From assembly GCF_020193655.1 (NCBI RefSeq), contig NZ_JADYVE010000001.1, forward strand, positions 372,001 through 436,000: a stretch of 64,000 bases of DNA, written 5' to 3'. The notes under the pieces were generated by a model. That model did no database searches. It was not told the DNA's origin and was given only the letters and a program-made list of their open reading frames with translations. The DNA is from Ensifer sp. IC3342 (lineage in GTDB: Bacteria > Pseudomonadota > Alphaproteobacteria > Rhizobiales > Rhizobiaceae). This document shows, in pieces, positions 1-8,356 of the stretch; the stretch's first letter is position 1, and each line of letters starts with the position of its first letter. The position numbers were made by a program, and so were the translations under genes.

Positions 1-709
1 CGGAACCGTCCTTGCGCTCCTCCCATTTCTCAGTCTCGACGTGGGAGGCATAGGGGAGTTCCTGATGCAGCCGAAGGAACAGTTTCTCGCGGGTGATCTC
101 GGCGGCAAGCTGGCGCATCGGAAGATCCGAGATCTGATCCTCCGGATAGTACCAAGGCCCCTCCGGCAGCGCCTTCGCAAGATAGTCCATGACATCGTCG
201 CAGCCGGAGCCGGAAAGCGCCGAGATCATGAAGGTGCGCTCGAACTTGACCATCTCGTTTGCCGACGCCGCAAGCTTCAGCAAATCTTCCGGACGCACCT
301 GATCGATCTTGTTGAGCACCAGGATCTTCGGCTGAGGGACTTCCTTCAGGCCTTCGAGGATCGCCTCTGCGTCCCCCTTCAACCCGCGCTCGCTGTCGAT
401 CAACAGCATGATCAGGTCGGCATCCTTGGCACCGCCCCAGGCGGTCGTCACCATAGCGCGGTCGAGCCGGCGCCGCGGCTTGAAGATCCCCGGTGTATCC
501 ATGAAGACAATCTGCGCGTTGTCATGGATCGCGATGCCGCGCACGATGGCGCGCGTCGTCTGCACCTTGTGACTGACGATCGAGACTTTCGCGCCGACGA
601 GGCGATTGACGAGAGTCGATTTACCGGCATTGGTGGCGCCGATCAGCGCCACGAAACCTGAGCGGGTCGGCACGCCGGCGGCGGCCGTATCATGTTCAAT
701 ATCCGTCAT
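1..709 (-). CDS. era: GTPase Era, C-terminus beyond window edge
   Basis: Era is an essential membrane-associated GTPase that binds 16S rRNA and helps mature the 30S ribosomal subunit. The visible 236 residues carry the G1 loop GATNAGKS (about 24-31), the VQTTRA switch (49-54), DTPG (71-74) and NKID (133-136). The segment ending near the window edge (LRLHQELPYASHVETEKW) is the start of the C-terminal KH-domain region; the rest lies off the left edge. The ATG at 709 is 8 bp downstream of the rnc stop, so era is the distal gene of a lepB-rnc-era unit, an order common in alphaproteobacteria. Nothing unusual is seen in the part present. Confidence 0.95.
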   Translation of the reverse strand, partial: MTDIEHDTAAAGVPTRSGFVALIGATNAGKSTLVNRLVGAKVSIVSHKVQTTRAIVRGIAIHDNAQIVFMDTPGIFKPRRRLDRAMVTTAWGGAKDADLIMLLIDSERGLKGDAEAILEGLKEVPQPKILVLNKIDQVRPEDLLKLAASANEMVKFERTFMISALSGSGCDDVMDYLAKALPEGPWYYPEDQISDLPMRQLAAEITREKLFLRLHQELPYASHVETEKWEERKDGS

Positions 710-717
710 AGCTTCCG

Positions 718-1437
718 TCAATTTCCAGCAGATTTCTGCTGCCAAACCCCTTCACGCTCCAGCAATCGTGTCGCGGCAACCTGTTCGGCGCCGCGTTTGG
801 AGCGGTCGGTTCCCGTCTCCGGTTGAAGACCCGCAACCTCGACCGTCACTGTGAAGCGTGGGTCGTGATCGGGGCCGGAGCGGTCATCCGTCCTGTATTT
901 CGGCGCAACACCGAATTTGGCGTGCGCCCATTCCTGCAATTCAGTCTTCGCATCGCGACGGGCTCCGTCGGCGCTGGCCGCCCGGTCCGTCCAGTGAAGC
1001 AGCACGAAGCGGCGCGCCGCCTCCAGACCGCCGTCAAGATAGATTGCGGCAATCAGCGACTCTACCACATCGGCGCGCACATTCATCATGTGCTTGCCGG
1101 TGATCTTCTTCACGTCCGAACCGGTGCGGATGAACTCGTGCAGCGACAGATCGTCGGCGACCTTCGCGCAGCTTTCGGCGCTTACCAGTTGGTTCAGTCG
1201 GACGGAAAGTTCACCCTCGTTCGCGTCGCGAAAAGTCTGGAACAGAAGTTCGGCGACGCACAGGCCGAGGACCCGATCCCCCAAGAATTCGAGACGCTGG
1301 TAGTTGCTGCCTTTGGCGCTGCGGGCACTGGAATGCGTCAGCGCCCGGTCCAGGCGCTCTTTCTCGGAGAACTGATAACCGATCACGGCCTCGAGTCTCG
1401 CCCGATCCTCCGTGCTCAGCGATCGCCCCTTCATCAT
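718..1437 (-). CDS. rnc: Ribonuclease III
   Basis: This 239-residue double-strand-specific endoribonuclease processes rRNA precursors and structured mRNAs. The signature RLEFLGDRVL sits at about 48-57, and the catalytic-helix segment ADVVESLIAAIYLDGG gives the acidic residues D123 and E126. The C-terminal third is a double-stranded-RNA-binding domain (from DAKTELQEWA onward). The start is placed at 1437 because that ATG overlaps the lepB stop in an ATGA arrangement typical of translational coupling; a second ATG follows immediately at 1434. A longer reading to 1482 would only run into lepB coding sequence. Its end is 8 bp before era. Confidence 0.95.
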   Translation of the reverse strand: MMKGRSLSTEDRARLEAVIGYQFSEKERLDRALTHSSARSAKGSNYQRLEFLGDRVLGLCVAELLFQTFRDANEGELSVRLNQLVSAESCAKVADDLSLHEFIRTGSDVKKITGKHMMNVRADVVESLIAAIYLDGGLEAARRFVLLHWTDRAASADGARRDAKTELQEWAHAKFGVAPKYRTDDRSGPDHDPRFTVTVEVAGLQPETGTDRSKRGAEQVAATRLLEREGVWQQKSAGN

Positions 1438-2198
1438 TCGACGACCTTGAACAGGCGGTCGTAACGCAGGTTTGCCGGCCATTTCCAGACCTCGCGGAAC
1501 GACGTGTCGTTGCCGAGAGAGAAGAAGATCAGGCTGGCCCGGCCCACCAGGTTCTCCGCCGGCACGAAGCCGACGTCGAAGCGGCTGTCGGCGGAATTGT
1601 CGCGGTTGTCGCCCATCATGAAATAGTGGCCCTCGGGGACGATGAACTCACGCGTGTTGTCGCCACGCGCATCCGGGAACTGGTCGAGCGTGTCGTAGGA
1701 AACGCCGTTGTCCATCGTCTCACGGTAGACCGGCACATCGCCGCCGGTGTCGTACTGGTCGTCGGCGCGGAATGCGCCGTCCGGGACGCGATCCACGGGC
1801 TTGTCGTTGACGTAGAGGATGCTGTTTCTCACCTGGATCCGGTCACCCGGGAGGCCGACGAGACGCTTGATGTAGTCGATGTCGGGATTCGGCGGAAAGC
1901 GGAAGACCACGATATCGCCGCGTTTCGGCTCGCTAGCGAAGATTCGCCCGCTAAAAAGATCAGGCGAGAACGGCAGCGAGTACTTCGAATAGCCGTAGGC
2001 GAACTTGTTCACGAAAATGTAATCGCCGACAAGCAGGGTCGGCATCATCGAACCCGACGGGATCGTAAAGGGCTGGAAGAAGACTGTTCGGATGACGACC
2101 GCCAAAAGCAGCGCCTGGATGATGACCTTGACATTCTCCCAGAGGCCGCTCTGCTTCGTTTCTGTCTTCTCTTCCACGCTGCTGTCTTCCTTTGTCAT
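1434..2198 (-). CDS. lepB: Signal peptidase I
   Basis: LepB removes signal peptides from secreted proteins at the periplasmic face of the inner membrane. The 254-residue product has an acidic cytoplasmic tail, one hydrophobic segment at about 24-40, then box B IPSGSMMPT with nucleophile Ser50 and box D YIKRLVGLPGD with general base Lys111. Box E MGDNRDNSADSR follows near the C-terminus. The start MTKEDSSVEE is chosen because the 31 upstream in-frame residues lack family character. It lies 125 bp downstream of acpS and overlaps rnc by 4 bp, so export, RNA processing and ribosome maturation are co-transcribed here. Confidence 0.95.
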   Translation of the reverse strand: MTKEDSSVEEKTETKQSGLWENVKVIIQALLLAVVIRTVFFQPFTIPSGSMMPTLLVGDYIFVNKFAYGYSKYSLPFSPDLFSGRIFASEPKRGDIVVFRFPPNPDIDYIKRLVGLPGDRIQVRNSILYVNDKPVDRVPDGAFRADDQYDTGGDVPVYRETMDNGVSYDTLDQFPDARGDNTREFIVPEGHYFMMGDNRDNSADSRFDVGFVPAENLVGRASLIFFSLGNDTSFREVWKWPANLRYDRLFKVVE

Positions 2199-2323
2199 CC
2201 TGCTTCGGATGCCCGATACTTGCGCTTCAGGCCCCGCGCTGCGCGTCGCCGCGCATTCGATCCTATATGTTGCCGGAACTCCGCGCTTCAAGCGATCGCC
2301 GGTCCGCTTCTCAGCAGAATGCT

Positions 2324-2743
2324 CTAAACCGTTCCCTCCACCGGGGCAACGGGCAGCGCCTCGATAATCACGAAGGCTTGTGCGAGCGGGAAGTCATCCG
2401 TGATCGTCAGGTGAATCGCGGCACGATGACCCGCGGGCAATATTTTCTGGAGCCGCGCGGCCGCTCCGCCAGTCAGTTGCATCGTCGGCTTCCCTCCAGG
2501 CATGTTGACGACACCCATATCCTTCCAGAAAACTCCTTGAGCCAAGCCGGTGCCCAGTGCTTTCGAACAGGCCTCCTTGGCGGCGAAGCGCTTGGCATAG
2601 GACGCGGCGCGGTTCTTGCGTCCGTCCGATTTTGCGATCTCGATGTCTGTGAAGCACCGATTGACGAAGCGTTCGCCAAAACGCTCGAGCGAGCTCTCTA
2701 TTCGGCGGATATCGATGAGATCGCTGCCGATGCCGATGATCAT
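2324..2743 (-). CDS. acpS: Holo-[acyl-carrier-protein] synthase
   Basis: AcpS transfers 4'-phosphopantetheine from coenzyme A to apo-ACP, activating fatty acid synthesis. The 139-residue product has the N-terminal motif [16 protein letters not shown] with Mg-binding Asp8 and the second motif [14 protein letters not shown] with Glu57; both are diagnostic of the family. Its start overlaps the stop of the upstream DUF2062 gene by 4 bp, and lepB follows after 125 bp. Length is normal for alphaproteobacterial AcpS. Confidence 0.96.
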   Translation of the reverse strand: MIIGIGSDLIDIRRIESSLERFGERFVNRCFTDIEIAKSDGRKNRAASYAKRFAAKEACSKALGTGLAQGVFWKDMGVVNMPGGKPTMQLTGGAAARLQKILPAGHRAAIHLTITDDFPLAQAFVIIEALPVAPVEGTV

Positions 2744-3297
2744 GATGTGTGCCTGACCGTTTGGGAACGTGCTCGCCGGCGCCGCTGTTGGAAGAGGCGG
2801 GCCGCCTGGTAGGCAAGCGGGTAGAAGACAAGCGCGCCGACGATGGCGAGTGGAAGTGAGCCGATGAGCATCGGTTTGAAGACCGGTCCCCAGAGTTCCG
2901 TCAGTTCCAGGCGTTCGACCATATCGCCGATCTCTGCGCTGCTGACAGCCGTGCCATCCTGCGGCTCCGTCAGCACCGTGCCGATCTCATAAGATGCCGT
3001 CAGGATGACCGGAATGGTGACCGGGTTGGCGAGCGCCGTTGTGATGGCGGCCGCAATCAGATTGCCGGAGAAAATCGACGCGAGGGCGACGGCAAGCACG
3101 ATGTGAAGGCCGAAGAATGGCGTAAACGATGATGCGGCGCCGGCCGCAACCCCGACCGCGATCGAGTGCGGAGATGATGACAGGCGCAGAATGCGCAGGG
3201 CAACGTAGCGCAGCCCGCGCGAGAGGCCCTTGCGCGGCCACAACAGCGCGCGAAGCCTTTCCGAAATCGTAACCGGTTTTCTGCGCCTGAATAACAT
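2740..3297 (-). CDS. DUF2062 membrane protein
   Basis: A 185-residue inner-membrane protein of the DUF2062 family, whose function is unknown. A basic N-terminus ([16 protein letters not shown]) precedes hydrophobic stretches around the motif [19 protein letters not shown], then [20 protein letters not shown] and a further membrane segment near the C-terminus. The Gly/Ala/Ser-rich segment followed by the polar N/P turn (ALANPVTIP) is typical of the family. The start at 3297 matches the usual basic N-terminus; in-frame ATGs at 3330 and 3342 are possible and no ribosome-binding site is decisive. The stop overlaps the acpS start (ATGA), so it probably leads the acpS-lepB-rnc-era run. Confidence 0.8.
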   Translation of the reverse strand: MLFRRRKPVTISERLRALLWPRKGLSRGLRYVALRILRLSSSPHSIAVGVAAGAASSFTPFFGLHIVLAVALASIFSGNLIAAAITTALANPVTIPVILTASYEIGTVLTEPQDGTAVSSAEIGDMVERLELTELWGPVFKPMLIGSLPLAIVGALVFYPLAYQAARLFQQRRRRARSQTVRHTS

Positions 3298-3487
3298 TAT
3301 GCCGTCATGATCGCGTCTCGAAGCGGCCATGGGCACGACCAAAGCGCCTCCGCCCCGTTGTGGGCCGCAAGATAGGCGTCATGTCCGTCGCAGGCAAGCC
3401 ACGTGCGGCGCCGTGAAAATCTGCAACGGAGCTATTCGTTTAGTGCATAGCTTATCGAGAAGTGCGCCCTGCAGGGCAGGCCACAAA

Positions 3488-3640
3488 TCAGAAGCTGTTG
3501 CGGAACAGGCCACGATCGATTTGGCGCTGGCGGTATTCCAGGTCGATGCGATCGACTGAGCCGTTCAGATAGGCGATCTCACGCTCTTCAGCGGTCGGGA
3601 TGTGCAGGGCACGGGTGAGTTTCTTCAACTGCTTGAACAT
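3488..3640 (-). CDS. DUF3563-like miniprotein (50 aa)
   Basis: This short gene encodes MFKQLKKLTRALHIPTAEER and continues into a segment with YLNGSVDRIDLEYRQR and RGLFRNSF. The pattern of an acidic -YL-x-x-SVD-x-x-DLE-RQR- core fits the DUF3563 family of small uncharacterised proteobacterial proteins. A clear AGAGG ribosome-binding site lies about 8 bp upstream of the ATG, which supports translation. It is a stand-alone gene about 190 bp upstream of the DUF2062 gene. The function is not known; the family assignment rests on pattern memory only. Confidence 0.75.
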   Translation of the reverse strand: MFKQLKKLTRALHIPTAEEREIAYLNGSVDRIDLEYRQRQIDRGLFRNSF

Positions 3641-3817
3641 GGCAAACCTCTTCGTTTACCTCCCAGGCAAAAGATAGTTTGACGACCATTGTCCCACCAG
3701 CGCCAGTATGAAGCGGCAGCCATGCAGGCGACGCATAGCATGCGGCGTTCCATGCTGATATCTGCCCATGCCGCGGGCAGATGCGTAGAAAACATGCGGA
3801 CTCGGCATCGAGTTGGC

Positions 3818-4161
3818 TCAACAAGATACGGGCGGTATCGTACGAGGCAGCGACCGACCAGTTGGGGTCAAACGCATGCGGTCGTCCATTTCGGCCCTAG
3901 CCAACAAGCGGTCAGTGCTCCCCGAAGGCCGGCCCGCGGCGGCCGAGTCAGGGCAGCGAGGACCGCGCGCTGCCGTTGCAGGTGCCGTACGGGCGCCGTA
4001 GAGCACCTCGTCCATGATGCGGCGGATGGTGCTCGCGCAGCGGCCGCACTGCGCGCTCAGCCGAGACAGCCATAGGCCCGGCTGGTCGAGCGCGTCCGCT
4101 CCGCCTCGACGGCGGAGCGGACATCGTGATCGCTCAGCACATTACACGAACAGACGATCAT
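3818..4161 (-). pseudogene. Frameshifted bfd-like [2Fe-2S] protein
   Basis: The ATG at 4161 opens MIVCSCNVLSDHDVRSAVEA, ending in-frame at a stop right after AYGCLG. Shifting frame there restores AQCGRCASTIRRIMDEVL. Joined, this is the Cys-x-Cys ... Cys-x2-Cys arrangement of bacterioferritin-associated ferredoxin (Bfd), a small [2Fe-2S] protein that helps release iron from bacterioferritin. The expected link is GCLGCSAQCGRC; the sequence shows GGCTGAGCGCG where GGCTGCAGCGCG would keep frame, so one missing base (near 4050) explains the break. The region after IMDEVLYG lacks family resemblance and runs open to about 3818; the true old C-terminus is unclear. A sequencing error is the main alternative. 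Confidence 0.65.
3901..3916. repeat. Direct repeat copy 1 (duplicated gene tail)
   Basis: The 16-bp sequence CCAACAAGCGGTCAGT is identical to 4184-4199. Similarity continues imperfectly for about 19 bp beyond it (13 of 19 matching). The second copy spans the stop of the metallo-hydrolase gene; read in the same frame on the minus strand, this copy gives PAFGEH-stop against PVFWDY-stop there. It therefore looks like the scar of a duplicated gene tail. Confidence 0.7.
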
Positions 4162-4183
4162 GGCGCGACGATTCTCGTTCCGC

Positions 4184-4199
4184 CCAACAAGCGGTCAGT
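4184..4199. repeat. Direct repeat copy 2, spanning hydrolase stop
   Basis: Second copy of CCAACAAGCGGTCAGT, overlapping the stop codon (4195-4197) of the metallo-hydrolase gene. It lies 283 bp from copy 1, and the broken bfd-like gene sits between the two. Confidence 0.7.
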
Positions 4200-5163
4200 A
4201 GTCCCAGAAGACCGGTACCCAACGAAAGTGGTCGCCGTCGACCGCCACCCGGCCGACGGACGGGAACGGCAGGTGAGTGGCCACCAGTTGTTCGCCGGTC
4301 GCCGCCAGCTCCGTCAAAAGACGAACCCGGACGCGCGCCGCCTCCTCGGGGTCGTGTTCGAAACCGTTGTGCCAATCGGGGTGGTCGAACCCGACCGCGA
4401 ACACGGCGTCGCCGGCGAATGTAAGCCGGTCGCCGCCAGATGCCAGGCGTACCACGCTATGCCCGGGGGTATGGCCGCCGGTGCGACGGACGACCACCCC
4501 CGGAGCCACCTCGTACTCCTCATCGAACAGTCGCAGATGGCTGCGGTACTCTTCCGCGAACCGCTTGGCGGCCGAGCGAAGCGCGTCCGGGAACCCCGGG
4601 GGCATGACGGCGTGGGTGAAGTCGGGCGACTCCCAAAACTCGACCTCAGCGGCCGCCACGTGGATCCGCAGGTCCGCGCGCAGCCGGTCCTTCACGCCGT
4701 CGACGAGGAGCCCGCCGATGTGGTCCATGTGCATGTGGGTAAGCACTACGTCGGTTACGGACGTAAGATCGATGCCGGCGGCCTCCAGTCGCTTGACCAA
4801 CTGCCCGGCCCGCGGCAAGTTCAAATCCGGGTCCAACCCTAGCCCAGCGTCGACGAGTATAGTCTGACCGCCGCTACGCACCAGGACGACGTTCAGCGAC
4901 CAGTCGAAAGCGTCCGGCGGCAGGAACATGTCGTTCAGCCAGGTCGCCCGTGCCGTCGCGTCGGCGTTGTGTCCCAACATTTTGGTTGGGAGCGGTAGCA
5001 CTCCATCGCTGACCACCAGCACGTCAATCTCGCCGACCCGCACCGCGTAGCGCGACGGAACCAACTCTTCGGGACCCGGTCTGCCGGGGTATGAGGTGTT
5101 GACCAAGTTCACATTTGTCTCCTGCTGACCAATCGTACGGGGTTCTGTTACTGCCTGCGACAT
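4195..5163 (-). CDS. MBL-fold metallo-hydrolase
   Basis: A 322-residue hydrolase of the metallo-beta-lactamase superfamily. The zinc-binding motif HMHMDHIGG is present at about residues 143-151, preceded by VLVDAGLG-type strand sequence (TILVDAGLG) and followed by GGHTPGHSVVRL and TFAGDAVFAVGFDHPDW, which supply the later His and Asp ligands. No signal peptide is seen, so it is probably cytoplasmic. The overall pattern resembles the broad lactonase/glyoxalase-II-like group, but the substrate cannot be told from sequence. It is isolated from neighbouring housekeeping genes by about 450 bp on one side and gene remains on the other, so it may have arrived by transfer. Confidence 0.85.
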   Translation of the reverse strand: MSQAVTEPRTIGQQETNVNLVNTSYPGRPGPEELVPSRYAVRVGEIDVLVVSDGVLPLPTKMLGHNADATARATWLNDMFLPPDAFDWSLNVVLVRSGGQTILVDAGLGLDPDLNLPRAGQLVKRLEAAGIDLTSVTDVVLTHMHMDHIGGLLVDGVKDRLRADLRIHVAAAEVEFWESPDFTHAVMPPGFPDALRSAAKRFAEEYRSHLRLFDEEYEVAPGVVVRRTGGHTPGHSVVRLASGGDRLTFAGDAVFAVGFDHPDWHNGFEHDPEEAARVRVRLLTELAATGEQLVATHLPFPSVGRVAVDGDHFRWVPVFWDY

Positions 5164-5619
5164 GACGCGCTCCTGTTTTGCGTGATCGAGACGTGTCGTT
5201 CACGAGCCACGTCGCGGACTCTATGTTGAAGCGTGTTGGCGGACGACCCACACCTGAGTATGGGGCAGGCTGTGCTCGGGGGACCGCAGCGAAGGTTTGG
5301 AGGTGAAGAGGCTGGTATGGAGGAGTAGACGCGCTCGCCCGCCTAACGGGCCCCGCGCTCAGCGTTGCCTCGAAGCCGCTCGGCGTACTCGATATCCGCG
5401 ACACTCTCCCGCTGCTCCTTCGCGCCGAAAGATTTCAGGGGGAGTTGCTTCAAACTACGTCGACCGCCTTACCCGCGGCCGTATCGGTCACCCGCGCCGC
5501 GCCCCGCGGGTCGGCACGCTCCGGAATCGTGCGGTAGGACGCGACGCAATGACCCAAGCGCCAACCATCGCCATTTTTCAGTGGCGATGGTTGGTACACC
5601 TCTCCTCGCAGTTTCCCGG
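5164..5619. other. Non-coding stretch between hydrolase and relA
   Basis: 456 bp with no supportable gene. It holds the promoter region of the metallo-hydrolase and a 13-bp perfect inverted repeat at 5561-5594. Open frames here are short, GC-rich and lack recognisable motifs. It is the right-hand border of the accessory-looking segment. Confidence 0.5.
5561..5594. repeat. 13-bp perfect inverted repeat downstream of relA
   Basis: Arms CCAACCATCGCCA and TGGCGATGGTTGG flank an 8-nt loop. It lies 25 bp downstream of the relA stop (minus strand), so an RNA 3'-end hairpin is plausible, but no T-run follows on either strand. A mobile-element end is an alternative. Confidence 0.6.
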
Positions 5620-7845
5620 CTATTCGAACAGCCGCTTGACCATGGAAATGCTCGGCAACTCTTTGAGCTGGGCGATCAGATGGTTCAACTGACGCAGATC
5701 CCAGACTTCCAGGTCGAATTGCAGCTCGCTGAAATCCGCCGCTACCCGTCCCATGGAGAGCGACCGGATGTTGACATCGGTCGTCGCGATCGCTTGGGCG
5801 ATCTCCGCCAGGGTGCCGGGCTCGTTCAGCGCACTGACTGCGATCCTGGCTATGAACCGGCTGTTGTTCGCTTCATCGAGATCCCAGCGCACGTCGATCC
5901 AGCGCTCCGGCTCGTCATCGAACTTCTGCAGGATCGGCGACTGGATCGGATAGATGGTAATCCCTTTGTCGCGGTCCATGATACCGACGATGCGGTCGCC
6001 CGGAACGGCCCCGGCCGGACTGAAATGCACCTCGGCATTGCCGGAAAGCCCGCGGATCGGTAACGCTTCCGGCCCTTCGGCCTGTTGCGCATCAACCATC
6101 TCTTTCGTGCGGCCGGGAAGCTTGAAGACCATTCCTGCGGCGCTGCGCATATTGAACCAGCCGTCATCTGCGCTGGGCTTTACCGTGACGCGCTCATCCT
6201 GATGATCTGGGAATACGGCGCGCAGAACGTCGAGCGAGGACAGTTCACCCCGCCCGACGGCGGCGATGGCATCCTCGACTTCCTTCTGCCCGAGCCTGTG
6301 CAAGGCCGGCTTCAGCCCCTCGCGCGAAAAACTCTTGCCGGCGCGTTCGAAGGTCCGCTCCAGAATGCGGTAGCCGAGACCGGCATATTGTTTGCGGACG
6401 GCCGCCCGCGTCGCGCGACGGATCGCGGCGCGCGCCTTGCCGGTGACCACGATTTCCTCCCACGCGGGCGGCGGCACCTGAATGCCGGAGCGGATGATCT
6501 CGACCTCGTCACCGTTGTTGAGGCGTGTGACCAGCGGCATGATGCGGCCGTTGATCTTCGCACCGACGCAGGTATCGCCGATATTCGTGTGCACGGCGTA
6601 GGCGAAATCGATCGGCGTGGCACCACGCGGCAGGGCGATCAGCTGCCCCTTGGGGGTGAAGCAGAATACTTGATCCTGGAACAGCTCGAGCTTCGTATGC
6701 TCGAGGAACTCCTCGGGATTGTCGCCTTCCGCCAACGCTTCGATCGTGCGGCGAAGCCAGGAATAAGCGTTCGACGTCGGTGATCGCGGCGCATCGGCTG
6801 CCACGGCGTCGCGATCCTTGTAGAGCGCGTGCGCGGCGATACCGTATTCTGCAATATCGTGCATGCGCTTCGTGCGGATCTGCAGCTCGATACGCTGGCG
6901 CGAGGGGCCGATGATCGTCGTGTGCAGCGATTGATAGTCGTTCTGCTTCGGCGTCGAAATATAGTCCTTGAAGCGACCCGGGACGACGCGCCAGCGCGTG
7001 TGCACGATGCCGAGCGCCCGGTAGCACGAAGGAATATCATCGACGATGATGCGGAAGCCCCAGACATCCGACAGCTGCTCGAAGGAAAGCGATTTCGACT
7101 GCATCTTGCGGAAGACCGAATAGGGCTTCTTCTGGCGTCCCTTGACCAGCGCCTCCTTCAGGCCCTCGGCCTGCAGGAGTTCGCTCAGTTCCTCCTCGAT
7201 CTTCTTGATCAGGCCCTCGTTGCGCTCGGACAGTTCCTGCAGCCGCCTCGTGACCGTCTCGTAGGCCTCTGGGTTGATATGGCGGAAAGCGAGGTTCTCG
7301 AGCTCCTCGCGCATATCCTGCATGCCCATGCGTCCGGCCAGCGGCGCATAGATATCCATTGTCTCTTCGGAAATCCGTGCGCGCTTCTCCGGCGACATAT
7401 GGTCAAGCGTTCGCATGTTGTGTAGCCGGTCGGCAAGCTTGACGAGCAGAACGCGGACGTCGTCGGAGATGGCAAGCAAAAGTTTGCGCAGGTTTTCCGC
7501 CTGCTTCGCCTTCTTGGTGACGAGATCGAGCTTCTTGATCTTCGTCAAGCCCTCGACCAGCGCACCAATGTCTTCGCCGAAGAGATCGTCGATCTCCTGC
7601 CGCGTCGCAGTCGTATCCTCGATCGTATCGTGCAGCAGGGCAACCGCGATCGTGGACTCGTCCAGGTGCATTTCCGTAAGGATGGCCGCCACTTCGAGGG
7701 GATGAGAGATATAGGGATCGCCGCTTGCCCGCTTCTGCTGGCCATGCTTTTGCATGGCGTAGACGTAAGCCTTGTTCAGCAGGGCTTCATTGACGTCGGG
7801 CTTGTATTTCTGCACGCGCTCAACGAGCTCGTATTGGCGCATCAT
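5620..7845 (-). CDS. relA: Bifunctional (p)ppGpp synthetase/hydrolase
   Basis: This RelA/SpoT homologue makes and degrades the stringent-response alarmone ppGpp. The 741-residue product shows the N-terminal HD hydrolase domain (YISHPLEVA, then LLHDTIEDT around residue 72), the synthetase domain (SDVWGFRIIVDD, DYISTPKQNDYQSLHTTI), a TGS domain (TPKGQLIALPRGATPIDFAY) and a C-terminal ACT domain (ARIAVSALNEPGTLAEIAQA). Both HD and synthetase motifs are intact, as expected for the single long Rsh protein of rhizobia. The start at 7845 (MMRQYELVER) is preferred because an upstream in-frame codon at 7890 falls inside the rpoZ terminator. It lies directly downstream of rpoZ. Confidence 0.96.
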   Translation of the reverse strand: MMRQYELVERVQKYKPDVNEALLNKAYVYAMQKHGQQKRASGDPYISHPLEVAAILTEMHLDESTIAVALLHDTIEDTTATRQEIDDLFGEDIGALVEGLTKIKKLDLVTKKAKQAENLRKLLLAISDDVRVLLVKLADRLHNMRTLDHMSPEKRARISEETMDIYAPLAGRMGMQDMREELENLAFRHINPEAYETVTRRLQELSERNEGLIKKIEEELSELLQAEGLKEALVKGRQKKPYSVFRKMQSKSLSFEQLSDVWGFRIIVDDIPSCYRALGIVHTRWRVVPGRFKDYISTPKQNDYQSLHTTIIGPSRQRIELQIRTKRMHDIAEYGIAAHALYKDRDAVAADAPRSPTSNAYSWLRRTIEALAEGDNPEEFLEHTKLELFQDQVFCFTPKGQLIALPRGATPIDFAYAVHTNIGDTCVGAKINGRIMPLVTRLNNGDEVEIIRSGIQVPPPAWEEIVVTGKARAAIRRATRAAVRKQYAGLGYRILERTFERAGKSFSREGLKPALHRLGQKEVEDAIAAVGRGELSSLDVLRAVFPDHQDERVTVKPSADDGWFNMRSAAGMVFKLPGRTKEMVDAQQAEGPEALPIRGLSGNAEVHFSPAGAVPGDRIVGIMDRDKGITIYPIQSPILQKFDDEPERWIDVRWDLDEANNSRFIARIAVSALNEPGTLAEIAQAIATTDVNIRSLSMGRVAADFSELQFDLEVWDLRQLNHLIAQLKELPSISMVKRLFE

Positions 7846-7870
7846 CCGCTGGCGGCTCCGTGGGAAAAGG

Positions 7871-7908
7871 CAAACAAAAAAGTGCGCCAATCATAGGAGT
7901 GGCGCACT
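7871..7908 (-). terminator. Rho-independent terminator of rpoZ
   Basis: On the minus strand the stem AGTGCGCCA / TGGCGCACT (7881-7889 with 7900-7908) is followed by TTTTTTGTTTG. It sits 40 bp after the rpoZ stop and upstream of the relA start, so rpoZ and relA are probably transcribed at least partly separately. Confidence 0.85.
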
Positions 7909-7948
7909 GCTTTGAAAACACGTCGGAACATCAGTTCCGGAACGGATC

Positions 7949-8356
7949 TTAGTAGTCGTCGCTCTTTTCCGGGGGCACAAGACCTTCGATGCCTGCGAGC
8001 AGCTCCTCTTCGGACATGCGGTCGAATGTCAGTGCTTCCGGCTGATCTTCCTCTTCCGCCGCATCCGCGAAAGCGGCGGCAGCTTCCGGCTGGGTCAGCG
8101 AAGCCGGATCTGGCTCGGGCTCGTCCACCTCGACGTGCTTCTGCAGCGAGTGGATCAAGTCCTCCTTCAGATCGCCGGGCGAAAGGGTCTCGTCCGCGAT
8201 CTCGCGCAACGCCACGACAGGGTTCTTGTCGTTGTCGCGATCAACGGTGATAGCAGCACCCTGCGAGATCAGGCGTGCGCGGTGACTGGCGAGCAAAACA
8301 AGCTCGAAACGATTGTCGACTTTGTCAATGCAGTCTTCGACGGTGACGCGGGCCAT
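7949..8356 (-). CDS. rpoZ: RNA polymerase omega subunit
   Basis: Omega binds the beta' subunit and assists RNA polymerase assembly; it also contributes to ppGpp binding in proteobacteria. The 135-residue product begins [20 protein letters not shown] and continues with [20 protein letters not shown], the conserved omega core. The C-terminal half is acidic and low-complexity, a normal extension in rhizobia. The start at 8356 is set by the conserved [10 protein letters not shown]-terminus; 15 upstream codons are basic and non-conserved. It is the gene upstream of relA, with a terminator between. Confidence 0.96.
   Translation of the reverse strand: MARVTVEDCIDKVDNRFELVLLASHRARLISQGAAITVDRDNDKNPVVALREIADETLSPGDLKEDLIHSLQKHVEVDEPEPDPASLTQPEAAAAFADAAEEEDQPEALTFDRMSEEELLAGIEGLVPPEKSDDY

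Larger units (their letters stand above)
3641..4194. other. Accessory intergenic stretch with gene remains
   Basis: Between the DUF3563 miniprotein and the metallo-hydrolase. It contains the likely promoter region of the miniprotein (3641-3820), the broken bfd-like gene (about 3818-4161) and two copies of a short direct repeat. No intact gene could be supported; the open frames here have no family features. Confidence 0.5.

Noticed and set aside
41-661. Long plus-strand open frame opposite era
   Set aside because: Antisense shadow of era; no motifs, Arg/His-rich composition typical of a complementary frame.
5024-5404. 126-codon minus-strand frame upstream of the metallo-hydrolase
   Set aside because: Overlaps the hydrolase start out of frame, has no motifs or ribosome-binding site.
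5561-5594. Inverted repeat as a transposon end
   Set aside because: No transposase, target-site duplication or second copy could be found in the window; reported only as an inverted repeat.
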